A DNA stretch of 64,000 bases from Actinacidiphila acidipaludis (GTDB lineage: Bacteria; Actinomycetota; Actinomycetes; Streptomycetales; Streptomycetaceae). A program made the position numbers and the translations under genes. The stretch lies in NCBI RefSeq assembly GCF_019890725.1, contig NZ_JAINZZ010000005.1:210025-274024 (forward strand), given 5' to 3'. The notes beneath the pieces are model-generated. The model was not told where the DNA came from. It saw only the letters and a program-made list of their open reading frames with translations, and did not search any database. This document shows, piece by piece, positions 16,922 through 25,206 of the stretch. Positions within the stretch are counted from its first letter, which is position 1. Each line of letters begins with the position of its first letter.

Positions 16922-17803
16922 TCACCCCACGTACCGGCGGAAGATCTCACGCGATATGCCCGAGAGTTCAGGGAAGACCGTACTGTCGGTGATCCCGGCG
17001 AACCTGAGTTCGGTGAGGATTTCATGCCTGCTGTCAGCGGGGATGCGCAGCTTGGCCGCCTGCATGCCCTTGGTCGCGGTCCCGTGGAGCTCCTCCAGGA
17101 TGACATCGAGCGGCCGTTGGTCGGCGCCGTGCACCGTGAAGGTGCCTCGCTGCGCGACGATCCGGGCGCTGGTCCGCACCGGGCGGAACGCCGCCGGCCG
17201 CGAGGCTCGGACCGTACGGATGCGCGTTTCCGGGTCGGGCAGGACATGGTCCCGCAACCGGGAGTCGCCCTCGGGCGGGATCGAGTGCTCCCCGAGCGTC
17301 TCGCGATTGAGGTAGGCCGGCCGCATCGCCCATAGGGCAGCGTCACCGCCGTGGCCGGGGCCCTCCACGGCGAACCACAACGCCACCAGGTAGCTCTCCG
17401 TCCAGTCCAGCAGCCGCGTGGGCATCCCGTAGTGCTGCATGACGGCCAGCCGCCCCAGTCCGCTGGCCGGCGCGTGGTCGAGGAAGCGCGGGGAGTGGAT
17501 GGCGAAGTCCCTGACCAACTCCCTCTCGTGATAGGCGCCTTTGGGCCAGCGATGGAGCCCTGGAGTCAGACCCCAGGTGAAGTCGCTGTGTCCCCGGAAC
17601 CACAGGGACTTCTCCCCTGTGATGTTCCAAGCGTCGATGAGACCTCGCACCTGCTCGGCGCACTGCGTGAGGGACGTGACGACGCGGTCACCTGTGAAGT
17701 CGACGAACTGGCTGCTGGACGTGGTCCTGTCTCCTTTCTCTCCGAGCCCCGGAATGGCTTTGGAGTGGCCGGCGCGAACTCCTCCTTGACAAAGGGGTGT
17801 CAC
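16922..17803 (-). CDS. FRG-domain protein
   Basis: This protein of about 293 residues carries the FRG signature. LWFRGHSDFTWGLTPGLHR supplies the Phe-Arg-Gly core, and MQHYGMPTRLLDWTESYLVAL is the second conserved block. FRG domains are nearly always of unknown biochemical function, though they recur in genes of phage-defence or nucleic-acid-related islands. The reading frame begins at GTG 17803, whose GTGA overlaps the stop of the upstream glycosyltransferase gene, implying translational coupling. However, an AGAAAGGAGA ribosome-like site lies inside the frame without a standard start after it, so the true N-terminus is uncertain. Confidence 0.8.
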   Translation of the reverse strand: MTPLCQGGVRAGHSKAIPGLGEKGDRTTSSSQFVDFTGDRVVTSLTQCAEQVRGLIDAWNITGEKSLWFRGHSDFTWGLTPGLHRWPKGAYHERELVRDFAIHSPRFLDHAPASGLGRLAVMQHYGMPTRLLDWTESYLVALWFAVEGPGHGGDAALWAMRPAYLNRETLGEHSIPPEGDSRLRDHVLPDPETRIRTVRASRPAAFRPVRTSARIVAQRGTFTVHGADQRPLDVILEELHGTATKGMQAAKLRIPADSRHEILTELRFAGITDSTVFPELSGISREIFRRYVG

Positions 17804-18798
17804 CGTCGTTCAGGCGTCCCGCCGGCCGCCAGACGTGCGCACTCGGCCAGCCGCACGATCTCCACCAGGACGAAGAGCGCGACCAGACCGCACCATCGCG
17901 CCGGCCGTGTGGGGTGGCGGTCCACCCACAGCCTCCTCCAGCGCGACCGAACGCGGAGCAACTCCGCCCCGAAGCAGGCGGCCACCGTCGGGCCGGGCGC
18001 GCGGGCCCACTTCTGGAAAGGGGATCCGCACCCCCTGCGGTTCTTGGTGACCACGCTGCTCAGGGTCCGCCGCGCCGGGTGCCGCACCAGTGCCGACGTC
18101 ACAGGTATCACGGGGACGCCCGCGGCGCGGGTCCGTTCGCACCACTCCTCGTCCCCGCCGCTGAGCAGGCCCGCGGCGAAGGAGCCCACGTGTGCGAAGA
18201 CGGCGCTGCACGTCCCCAGGTTGGCGGTGGCCGCGAAACCGCGGGAGAGGTAGTCGCCTTGACGTAAGTGCATGCGCCGGTCGAAGTCCTCGACGACATG
18301 CGGGCGATGCGGATCTCGTGAGGTGACGCTGATCGAGCCGCCCGCCACCACGCAGCAGGGCGACCCGACCAGTGCGCGCACCATCTCACTGATCCACTGG
18401 GGGTGGGGCAGGCAGTCCGCGTCCGTGAAGAGGACGAGGTCGCTGTGTGCCAAGCCGAGTCCGGCGTTCCGCGCCGCGTAGGAACCGATGGGTTCCGGCG
18501 CGTGGACGAGTGTGACGGAAGCGCACCCCGGGCGCGGCAGGAACCCGACCCTGGCCTCGTTGTTGTCCACCAGGACGATGCGGACCAGGTCCGCCGGATA
18601 GTCCTGCTGGTCCAGGGCGTGAAGCAGTCGGTCGAGCGGCGCCCTGGACACCTCGAAGAAGGGCACGACAACGGTCACCGTCGGTGCCGCCGCATTGGCG
18701 CGCTGTCTGTGAAGGGCACAGCCGGCGTCGAGTGCTGATCGGGGTGACGGGGCGGCGCAAGGTTGCGGACGCCCCGGTTCTGCCTCCGTCGTCGCCAC
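17800..18798 (-). CDS. Family 2 glycosyltransferase
   Basis: This 332-residue GT-A enzyme has the N-terminal nucleotide-sugar fold TVTVVVPFFEVSRAPLDRLL, the VDNNEA strand, the metal/UDP-binding LFTDADCLPHPQWI (DxD) and the acceptor-side segment LLSGGDEEWCERTRAAG (the ED-type catalytic base region). A hydrophobic C-terminal helix (WCGLVALFVLVEIVRLAEC) suggests membrane association. The start is taken as GTG 18798 after a GGGGG-rich site; upstream sequence in the same frame looks non-coding. It overlaps the FRG gene by 4 bp. The sugar and acceptor are unknown. Confidence 0.85.
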   Translation of the reverse strand: MATTEAEPGRPQPCAAPSPRSALDAGCALHRQRANAAAPTVTVVVPFFEVSRAPLDRLLHALDQQDYPADLVRIVLVDNNEARVGFLPRPGCASVTLVHAPEPIGSYAARNAGLGLAHSDLVLFTDADCLPHPQWISEMVRALVGSPCCVVAGGSISVTSRDPHRPHVVEDFDRRMHLRQGDYLSRGFAATANLGTCSAVFAHVGSFAAGLLSGGDEEWCERTRAAGVPVIPVTSALVRHPARRTLSSVVTKNRRGCGSPFQKWARAPGPTVAACFGAELLRVRSRWRRLWVDRHPTRPARWCGLVALFVLVEIVRLAECARLAAGGTPERR

Positions 18799-18957
18799 AG
18801 CGCCCCCCGTCCCCCGAGCACAAGCCGCCCCGCAGGCCAGGTTATCCGCGGATCGGCAGCCTCGTCCCGGACTCCGAACGGCCGCGTCGTGGGCGACGGT
18901 CTGATCCGCGCATCCGCCGGTCGGGCATGCCACCGGGGGACGATCTGCGCCGCGTCC

Positions 18958-19185
18958 ATGAAGGTGAGCGCGGCGGGCACGGCTCCGTCGTCCGGCGCTG
19001 CGGACCGTCTCGCGCGGCTCGCGCGGATCGGGGGCACCACCGGCAGGGTCGCCGTCCGTCTCGGCGTGCCCGGCCAGGCAGGCATCCGAGCACGCGTCCG
19101 CGCCTCCTCCATCAAGGGTGGGTCCGGCGACTCGCTGAACGCCACGACGTACGGCCCGTGGCTCTACCTCTACTTCACCAAGTAG
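18958..19185 (+). CDS. Small ORF or gene remnant ending WLYLYFTK
   Basis: This 75-codon frame from ATG 18958 ends in SLNATTYGPWLYLYFTK, which looks like a beta-strand C-terminus. It is followed 21 bp after its stop by a perfect 13-bp hairpin, arguing that transcription from the plus strand ends here. Upstream of about 19020 the sequence is arginine-rich and unconvincing, and no ribosome site precedes the ATG. It may be the surviving 3' end of a decayed secreted-protein gene. I do not recognise a family. Confidence 0.3.
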   Translation: MKVSAAGTAPSSGAADRLARLARIGGTTGRVAVRLGVPGQAGIRARVRASSIKGGSGDSLNATTYGPWLYLYFTK

Positions 19186-19206
19186 GCGGCACCGCACGGC
19201 AGATCG

Positions 19207-19238
19207 CGCGCCCCGGGACTGGGCGGTCCCGGGGCGCG
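19207..19238. terminator. Perfect 13-bp stem hairpin
   Basis: CGCGCCCCGGGAC (19207-19219) pairs exactly with GTCCCGGGGCGCG (19226-19238) around a 6-base loop. It lies between the end of the small plus-strand ORF and the end of the S53 protease gene (19407), so it may serve both strands. Confidence 0.7.
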
Positions 19239-19406
19239 GGCTCTTCCGCACCAGACGCGTCAGGCGTCAGCCGTCAGCCGTTGCCCGCAGCCGGGCCTCC
19301 GCCGGCCCGATCGTCCCCTCGCGCTCGGAGCCGCTGCGGCACCGCCCCGATGGAAGTTGCACGGTCTGGTGTCGCCAAGCTGCACGTTCGCGGGATGCGG
19401 CTGCGG

Positions 19407-20612
19407 TCAGAAGGCGCCGGTGCCGTTGGGAGTGCCCAGGCCGGTGGGGCCGTCCCATCCTGCACGGGCGTGACACCACTGCGAGGGGGCCAGCAGGCAG
19501 AGGCCGTTGCTGCCGGACGTGACGTCGTTCAACGATGAGGCATGTCGGTAAGGGTAGTTGTTGTCGATCGAGGCGGAGTTGCCCGCCAGGGCGTACACCG
19601 AGGCGATGACCGGCGAGGAGACGCTGGTGCCGCCGAAGACCAGCCAGCCCGACAGTCCCTGGTAGGTCGTGCTGTCGTAGACGGCCACGCCGGTGGAGGG
19701 GTCGGCGACCGCGGAGACGTCCGCCTCGGCGCGCCGGGTGCAACCAGTGCCGGAGGCGGCGGCTCCGCTCAGCGCCGAGTTGTAGGCGGAGCAGCCGCTG
19801 CCCGCGCGGCTCCACGCGGTCTCGGTCCAGCCGCGGGAGTTCGAGGCGGTGCTGAGGGTGGTTCCGCCGACCGCGGTGACGTAGTGCGAGGACGCGGGGT
19901 AGCTCGCACCGTAGCCGTTGTCACCGGAACTGGCGGTGACCGCGATGCCCGGGTGGTTGTAGTACGAGCCGTAGGTGGAGTCGGAGGCGTCGGAGCCGCC
20001 GTAGCTGTTGCTGATCGCCACCACACCCTTGGTCGCGGCGGCCCGGTTCACCGCGGCGCCCAGGTTGGCGAAGGACGCGCTCTTGGCCTCCACCAGCAGG
20101 ATGTGGCAGTTCGGGCAGATCGCCGAGACCATGTCGAGGTCCAGTGAGATCTCCTGGGTCCAGCCGCCGTCCGTGGCCGGGTAGCTGGTGCCGCCGTTCT
20201 GGTCGATCTTCTTGAAGCAGCCGTTGGCGGTGGTGCAGGCCCGGAGTCCGTAGTGGCTGCGGTAGACGCCGAGGTCGGCCTCCGCGGTCGGGTCGTTGTA
20301 CGCGTCGACGATCGCGACCGTGCGGCCCGAACCAGCGGTCGCCGACGGCAACTTGTACGCGGACTGCAGGCTGGAGGGACCGTAGCCCGACGGTGCCGCG
20401 GTGGCCGCATGCGACGTCCCGGCCACGATGTCGGTACGGACGATCGCCTTGCAGGCGGCGAAGCCTGCCTTGGCCGTCGCGCAGGAGTGCGCGGGTGCCT
20501 GCTGCGTGGGCGCCGCGGCGCCTTGCGAAGCCGCCGCTGGGCCGAGGACCGTGAACGATATCGCCGTCAGGGCCACGCTGAGGGTACTCAACGGTCGTGC
20601 GCGCAGGTGCAT
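19407..20612 (-). CDS. Secreted S53 (sedolisin) serine-carboxyl peptidase, short form
   Basis: This 401-residue protein starts at ATG 20612 behind GAGGAG. A signal peptide ends near GPAAASQGAAA. The catalytic set of sedolisins is visible: Glu154 and Asp158 in TQEISLDLDMV, Asp231 in SSGDNG and the nucleophile Ser330 in GGTSVSSP. NSYGGSDAS precedes the oxyanion Asp. S53 enzymes cut proteins at acidic pH, but they normally carry a prodomain of about 150-190 residues. Here only about 60 residues separate the signal peptide from the catalytic fold, so activation must differ or a chaperone acts in trans. An extracellular protease role is inferred. Confidence 0.87.
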   Translation of the reverse strand: MHLRARPLSTLSVALTAISFTVLGPAAASQGAAAPTQQAPAHSCATAKAGFAACKAIVRTDIVAGTSHAATAAPSGYGPSSLQSAYKLPSATAGSGRTVAIVDAYNDPTAEADLGVYRSHYGLRACTTANGCFKKIDQNGGTSYPATDGGWTQEISLDLDMVSAICPNCHILLVEAKSASFANLGAAVNRAAATKGVVAISNSYGGSDASDSTYGSYYNHPGIAVTASSGDNGYGASYPASSHYVTAVGGTTLSTASNSRGWTETAWSRAGSGCSAYNSALSGAAASGTGCTRRAEADVSAVADPSTGVAVYDSTTYQGLSGWLVFGGTSVSSPVIASVYALAGNSASIDNNYPYRHASSLNDVTSGSNGLCLLAPSQWCHARAGWDGPTGLGTPNGTGAF

Positions 20613-21534
20613 ATGACTCTCCTCGGGTCGTGAAGATCGCGACCGGGCCAGCGTCGTGGAAAAGGGACCCAGGGGAAAGCCATGGAATGTTAAAGGCGTA
20701 CGCCGTTTTACGAGCCCTGGTCGACTCGACGGCGGATTAGCGACGTACCGCACGACATATCCACTAAACAGCTACCATCGAGCGCGTGCTTGCGATCATC
20801 AAATCCCCGCACCTTCCGCCTTGCGAACACACATCATCCTCACCGGATCGCTACGGCGAGGAATCGGTATTCCAGCCGCACTCCGTGATGTGACGGTTGG
20901 TCGAGGTCGAGGGACAGTGGCGACGAGGCCGCTGGGTCTGCCATCACCATGGCCGTCGCCCTTCCGACCGCACTCGCACCGGCCCTCCTCCAAGCCGTCC
21001 GGGCTCCGCCGAGGACTGGATACTCCCCCCCCAAGGACCGAATCGCCGCCCGCCGGCCTTTCACCTCAGCGAAAGAGCGGCTCGGCGCACCATCCGTGTG
21101 CGCCGGGATCGTGGCGAATACGGAGTGCGCCGAATGTGCTTCCGCCCTCCACGGGCCGTGGAGTGTTGCTGCCGATTAGGTGCGTCAGAATTCTGATTAC
21201 CCCGGCTCTCCGGGACGGCGTTTAGCCAGGGGCACCGCCGAGCGAGGAGGGCGCCGTGGACGTGCCGCATGAACGGTGCGACGAGACCATCCGGGTGGCC
21301 GCGCCCGCCTCGCTGTCCTGCTTCGGACGACCGCGCGCCTACAGTCTCCTGGCGCTCAGTCAGGCCGTGCTCGCATCCCGAGCGGGAGCCAGCCGCACCG
21401 CGACGCCAAGGTCAGCAGGTGACAGCAGCGGCCCAGAAGCCGAATCTCTGAAGCGCCGGTCCTCTCGCCTGCCCGGGGGCAGGATGATCGCATTGACCGT
21501 GAGGGGATCGGTGGGCAACGCTAACCTTCCGATC
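20613..21534. other. Long intergenic region, no gene supported
   Basis: This stretch of about 920 bp is less GC-biased than its neighbours. Frames on both strands are short and lack domains or ribosome sites. It presumably holds the protease promoter on the left and that of the HIT-like gene on the right. A decayed gene cannot be excluded. Confidence 0.5.
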
Positions 21535-22161
21535 ATGGCCTTGCGACCTGATGAGTTCTACGACCATGCCCGTGCCGCTGCGGATGCGGAGCTACGGCTT
21601 CCGCTGGCGAGGATGACCGGCTGGAACATCAGCCCGTTCGAGCAGGACGGGCTGAGCGTCGCGCCACTGCGGCCGCCGGTGCTCCCCGAGCCGGCGCGGC
21701 ACGGCGAGGGCGCTGTGGACTGCGACAATTGCCGTGAGCGGGACGAGGGCATCTGGTTCAACGAGCGCTGGCGACTCGCCCGGATCGAAGGCGTCGGTGT
21801 GCCCCTGGTGCTGATGCTGTTCCCGCGCGAGCACTACGACATGGCGGATCTCTCCGACGAGATGGCTGCGGAACTGGGCGTGCTCACCACACACCTCGTC
21901 CGGCACGTGCAAGCGCTGCCGTACATCTCCCGAGCCCACGTCTACCGGATCGGGGACGGAGCCGAACATCTGCACATCTGGTTCTTCGCCCGGCCCGAGG
22001 GGCAGACCCAGCTGTTCGGGTCGTGGATGCCCGTCTGGGACGACCTGCTGCCGGAGTACCCGGCAGACATAGCCGAAGCGGATGCGGCCGCAGTCGCCGA
22101 CGCATTGGTTGCCTCGTACGGAGGCCGGCGCCGGGTCACCGACGGTCTGACGCGCGACTGA
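21535..22161 (+). CDS. HIT-like (histidine triad-related) protein
   Basis: This 208-residue protein starts at ATG 21535. A DCDNCRERD segment gives a CxxC near residues 62-65. The central part LVLMLFPREHYDMADL resembles the HIT beta-sheet, and HLHIWFFARPEGQTQL contains the partial triad His-x-His near residue 144. HIT proteins are nucleotide hydrolases or transferases. Here the third triad histidine is not evident, so catalysis is uncertain. The extended C-terminus is predicted helical. It stands alone with no operon partner. Confidence 0.72.
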   Translation: MALRPDEFYDHARAAADAELRLPLARMTGWNISPFEQDGLSVAPLRPPVLPEPARHGEGAVDCDNCRERDEGIWFNERWRLARIEGVGVPLVLMLFPREHYDMADLSDEMAAELGVLTTHLVRHVQALPYISRAHVYRIGDGAEHLHIWFFARPEGQTQLFGSWMPVWDDLLPEYPADIAEADAAAVADALVASYGGRRRVTDGLTRD

Positions 22162-22334
22162 CGCTGTACCATCTCGATGGTTAGGGTCGTGAAAACCGTC
22201 GTGGCAGCGATGTCACCGTGGGTTCGAACGCCGCAGCCTTCGCGGCGGGTGCAGTGCTGAAAACGGCGCCTGACCAGGCAAGCTCGTGGCTCCCCACCCG
22301 ATCTGGCGCGGTGGTGGCACGGGCACGCACCTCG

Positions 22335-22661
22335 TCAGTCCTGGTCGGTCCCGCACGGCTCGGGGGCGGCCCGGCGCCCCGCCTGCAGAAGGAAGAGCAG
22401 ACCAACAGCGGCCGCCAGCACGAAACTCGCCGAGTCGGCAATATCGACAACGGTGAAGGATGCTCCCAGCAGGTGCGGCACCTTGGCGGTCAGCATTCCG
22501 AAGCCCATGAGGAGCGGAGGCCAAGCCGAGGAGTGGCGCATGACCTGGCCGGGACTCGCGCGCTTCCGCGTTTTCGCCCGCTGCCACCAGAAGAGACCGG
22601 CCGACAGAAGGATCAGCACACAACCCAACACCACGACGGACCAGTCCATGAACCCGAGCAT
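22335..22661 (-). CDS. Small membrane protein
   Basis: This 108-residue protein has three likely transmembrane helices: MDWSVVVLGCVLILLSAGLFWW, then after a basic loop (QRAKTRKRA) WPPLLMGFGMLTAKVPHLLG, and SFVLAAAVGLLFLLQA. The short C-terminal tail is polar. I do not recognise a family. The arrangement fits a small inner-membrane protein of unknown role. It lies in a region with other remnants (the AraC fragment next to it). Confidence 0.6.
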   Translation of the reverse strand: MLGFMDWSVVVLGCVLILLSAGLFWWQRAKTRKRASPGQVMRHSSAWPPLLMGFGMLTAKVPHLLGASFTVVDIADSASFVLAAAVGLLFLLQAGRRAAPEPCGTDQD

Positions 22662-22784
22662 CGATCCCCCTCCCTGGGTACGGATCCTCCCGCGGAGTGT
22701 GACAGCTGTCGGGGACGCACGCTACGGCCAGGTCGGAGTGGTGGACCCGCCCGACGGGAAGCAGGGTCCACCACCCCCCTCAGC

Positions 22785-23030
22785 TGGAAAATCCGCCCGC
22801 CCCGCGGTGGGAGTCTCGGCGGATCGTTTCTTGCACGCCTTCACGCAATGGCTGATGTCGGCGAAGTACCAGCGAGCGGCGATCTCGGCCACGGTGAGGT
22901 CGTCGAGCCGGTTGAAGAGCCGCCAGCCGGCGTGTTCCAGCTCCGGTCCCCGCCGGTCGTCCGGACCGGCGACAAGGCCGTCGAGCGACGTCGGCAATCG
23001 ACGGGCTCGCCGGGCGATGAGCCGGTCAGC
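22785..23030 (-). pseudogene. Fragment of an AraC-family regulator (C-terminal HTH)
   Basis: Minus-strand residues DDLTVAEIAARWYFADISHC then VKACKKRSAETPTAGRAD match the second helix-turn-helix of AraC/XylS regulators (normally ...SHFxxAFKKRFGETPxxWR). The expected Phe residues are changed (SHC, KRS) and the arginine-rich ending has drifted to AGRAD. There is no N-terminal domain and no start codon with a ribosome site. It directly abuts the stop of the FMN reductase gene. It appears to be a decayed 3' end, unlikely to be functional. Confidence 0.6.
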
Positions 23031-23679
23031 TCCCCTGCTCGGTACCTCCCAGCAACTCCTGCATCGACGCGAGGTCTTCATCGATCACGTCGCGTCGTGC
23101 CCGTGGCCCACACGCGTGCAGCAGACGCGAGAAGTCGGCGGCCGCGGCGACGATGCGCTCCGCCAGCGCGGATCCCGACTCCAGGCCGAAGTCGCTGGTG
23201 GCGGCATAGACCGCGCGCGGCGAGACGATCGCGTGCAGATAGGTGAGCATCGGGCGGAGGGCGTGTTCGAGAACCAGCGAGTGACGCTCGGTTCCGCCGG
23301 TCGCCCCGATGAGTACGGGCATGTCGGAGAGCGTGTGTTCCGGCAGGACGTCGAAGAAGGATTTGAAGAGCCCGCTGAAGGAGGCGTTGAAGGCGGGTGT
23401 GACGGCGATGACCCCGTCCGCGTCGGCGACCGACGCGAAGGCCGACTCCAGTTCGTCCCTGGTGAACCCGGTCAGCATCGCGTCCATGATCGGGTGACCC
23501 AAGGGGCGCAGTTCGACGACTGCCGTCTCGGCGTGGTCACCGAGTCGTTCGAGTTCGGCCGCCACGGCTGTCACGAGCCGGTCCGCCAGGAGCCGTGTGG
23601 AGGACGGCTCCCGCAACCCGCCGGCGATGACGGTCAGCTTCACCGTGTTCGCCGCGTCGCTCTGGTCCATCGTGCTCAC
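23026..23679 (-). CDS. NADPH-dependent FMN reductase
   Basis: The protein is 217 residues with a flavodoxin-like fold. LTVIAGGLREPSSTRLLADR is the phosphate-binding loop, and ADGVIAVTPAFNASFSGLFK and DMPVLIGATGGTERHSLV are the flavin-contacting strands. This CE1759-like branch supplies reduced FMN to luciferase-like monooxygenases. Its GTG start (23679) overlaps the stop of the adjacent LLM gene (GTGA), which makes a two-component monooxygenase system very likely. The AraC fragment lies immediately downstream. Confidence 0.9.
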   Translation of the reverse strand: MSTMDQSDAANTVKLTVIAGGLREPSSTRLLADRLVTAVAAELERLGDHAETAVVELRPLGHPIMDAMLTGFTRDELESAFASVADADGVIAVTPAFNASFSGLFKSFFDVLPEHTLSDMPVLIGATGGTERHSLVLEHALRPMLTYLHAIVSPRAVYAATSDFGLESGSALAERIVAAAADFSRLLHACGPRARRDVIDEDLASMQELLGGTEQGS

Positions 23680-24818
23680 CGCGCTTCGGAATGGTCGTCG
23701 TGGGACAGCGGTCCTTCCCCGGCCCTGTGGGCGTCCAGCAGGGACTGGTGGGTCGGGGCCGGGGGTACTTCGGCGGGCCGGCCCACGGCGAACTCCTTAC
23801 GGAGCACCGGCACTACTTCCTCACCGAGGATGTCGAGTTGTTCGAGCACCGTCGTGAGCGGAAGTCCGGCGTGGTCGACGAGGAACAGCTGTCGTTGGTA
23901 GTCGCCGGCGTACTCACGGAATCCGAGCGTCTTCTCGATGACCTGCGCCGGCGATCCGACTGTCAGGGGTGTGAGGGCCGTGAAGTCCTCCAACGAGGGT
24001 CCGTGGCCGTAGACGGGCGCGTTGTCGAAGTACGGCCGGAACTCCTTCACCGCGTCCTGACTGTTCTGGCGTATGAACACCTGACCGCCCAGGCCCACGA
24101 TCGCCTGCTCCGGTGTGCCGTGGCCGTAATGCGCGAACCGTCTCCGGTACAGCTCCACCATCGACTGCGTGTGCGAGGCGGGCCAGAAGATGTGGTTGGC
24201 GAAGAATCCGTCGCCGTAGTGGGCCGCCAGTTCGGCCACGTCGGGGGTGCGGATCGCGGCGTGCCACACGAAGGGCGGTACGTCGTCCAGGGGGCGGGGC
24301 GCGAGCGTGAATCCCTGGAGCGACGACCGCAGCTTGCCCTCCCAGTCGACCACGTCCTCGCGCCACAGGCGGCGCAGCAGGCCGTAGTGCTCGACGGTCA
24401 GCGGGACGGCCTGGCGGATGTCCTGCCCGAACCAGGGATAGACGGGTCCGGTATTCCCCCGTCCGAGCATGACGTCGGCGCGACCGCCGGAGACGTGCTG
24501 CAGCACGCTGAAGTCCTCGGCGATCTTCACGGGATCATTGGTCGTGATCAGCGTGGTGGCGGTGGACAGCAGGAGACGTTCGGTCTGCCCGGCGATGTAG
24601 CCGAGCAGCGTCGTCGGTGAGGACGGTACGAACGGCGGGTTGTGGTGCTCGCCGGTGGCGAAGACGTCGAGTCCGACCTCTTCGGCCTTGCGCGCGATCG
24701 TGATGGTGGCCTGGATACGTTCCGCTTCGGTGGGGGTGGTCCCCGCGGTGGGGTCGGCGGTGACATCACCCACGGTGAAGATGCCGAACTGCATGCCACA
24801 TGCCTCGGCCGAGTTCAT
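23676..24818 (-). CDS. LLM-class flavin-dependent monooxygenase
   Basis: This luciferase-like TIM-barrel protein is about 380 residues from ATG 24818, which has AGGGAG at good spacing; ATG 24851 and ATG 24794 are alternatives. Conserved pieces include FGIFTVGDVTADP, DVFATGEHHNPPFVPSSP, the LISTTNDP-like stretch LITTNDPVKIAEDFSVLQ and VMLGRGNTGPVYPWFG. The family oxidises organic substrates with FMNH2 and O2. The reductant is expected from the overlapping FMN reductase gene. The substrate is unknown. No operator of the 1-10 kb type was found in its upstream gap. Confidence 0.9.
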   Translation of the reverse strand: MNSAEACGMQFGIFTVGDVTADPTAGTTPTEAERIQATITIARKAEEVGLDVFATGEHHNPPFVPSSPTTLLGYIAGQTERLLLSTATTLITTNDPVKIAEDFSVLQHVSGGRADVMLGRGNTGPVYPWFGQDIRQAVPLTVEHYGLLRRLWREDVVDWEGKLRSSLQGFTLAPRPLDDVPPFVWHAAIRTPDVAELAAHYGDGFFANHIFWPASHTQSMVELYRRRFAHYGHGTPEQAIVGLGGQVFIRQNSQDAVKEFRPYFDNAPVYGHGPSLEDFTALTPLTVGSPAQVIEKTLGFREYAGDYQRQLFLVDHAGLPLTTVLEQLDILGEEVVPVLRKEFAVGRPAEVPPAPTHQSLLDAHRAGEGPLSHDDHSEAR

Positions 24819-25015
24819 GTCGAACTCCCTGGCTCTGCTGGTGGACTCCATCTCATGTTCTCACCCGCGCACCTGCCCCGCCCGGTGATGGCCCCTGTCA
24901 CCGGCGATCGCCTGGCGGCATCGGCTCTGCGGGGATCGGACGGCGAGCGCGTGACGCTCTGCCGCTACCGCATTCCGCATCGTGCCGGGCTCGTACCAGG
25001 TCGATTCCGCCCGCG

Positions 25016-25044
25016 TTGTGACCAGTATGGGTCGTGTCTAGTCT
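25016..25044 (+). promoter_or_regulatory. Candidate promoter of the hydrolase-MOSC operon
   Basis: TTGTGA (25016-25021) and TAGTCT (25039-25044) are spaced 17 bp apart. A short palindrome, AGTC-TTG-GACT (25040-25050), overlaps the -10 element. The remaining part of the 24819-25206 gap shows no gene. Confidence 0.4.
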
Positions 25045-25206
25045 TGGACTCGTGGCGGTCTGCGCCACGAGCCGCGGGGTACCACGCCGCCCTGGGAAAA
25101 ACGTTCCCGGCCCTTTGCGGCGACTGCCCGCCGTTCGGTCGAGTCAACCGGATCGTGCGCAGGAAAAGGTGACGCACTTCCGCGCTTGAGGGCGCCGGAG
25201 GTCGAT

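Noticed and set aside
18799..19251. Long N-terminal extension of the glycosyltransferase
   Set aside because: This segment is Ala/Arg-rich without fold signals, and the GTG at 18798 gives a normal GT2 length.
25040..25055. Seventh copy of the TGGAC palindrome near the hydrolase promoter
   Set aside because: Only a TGGACT half-site is present; the opposite GTCCA arm is missing.
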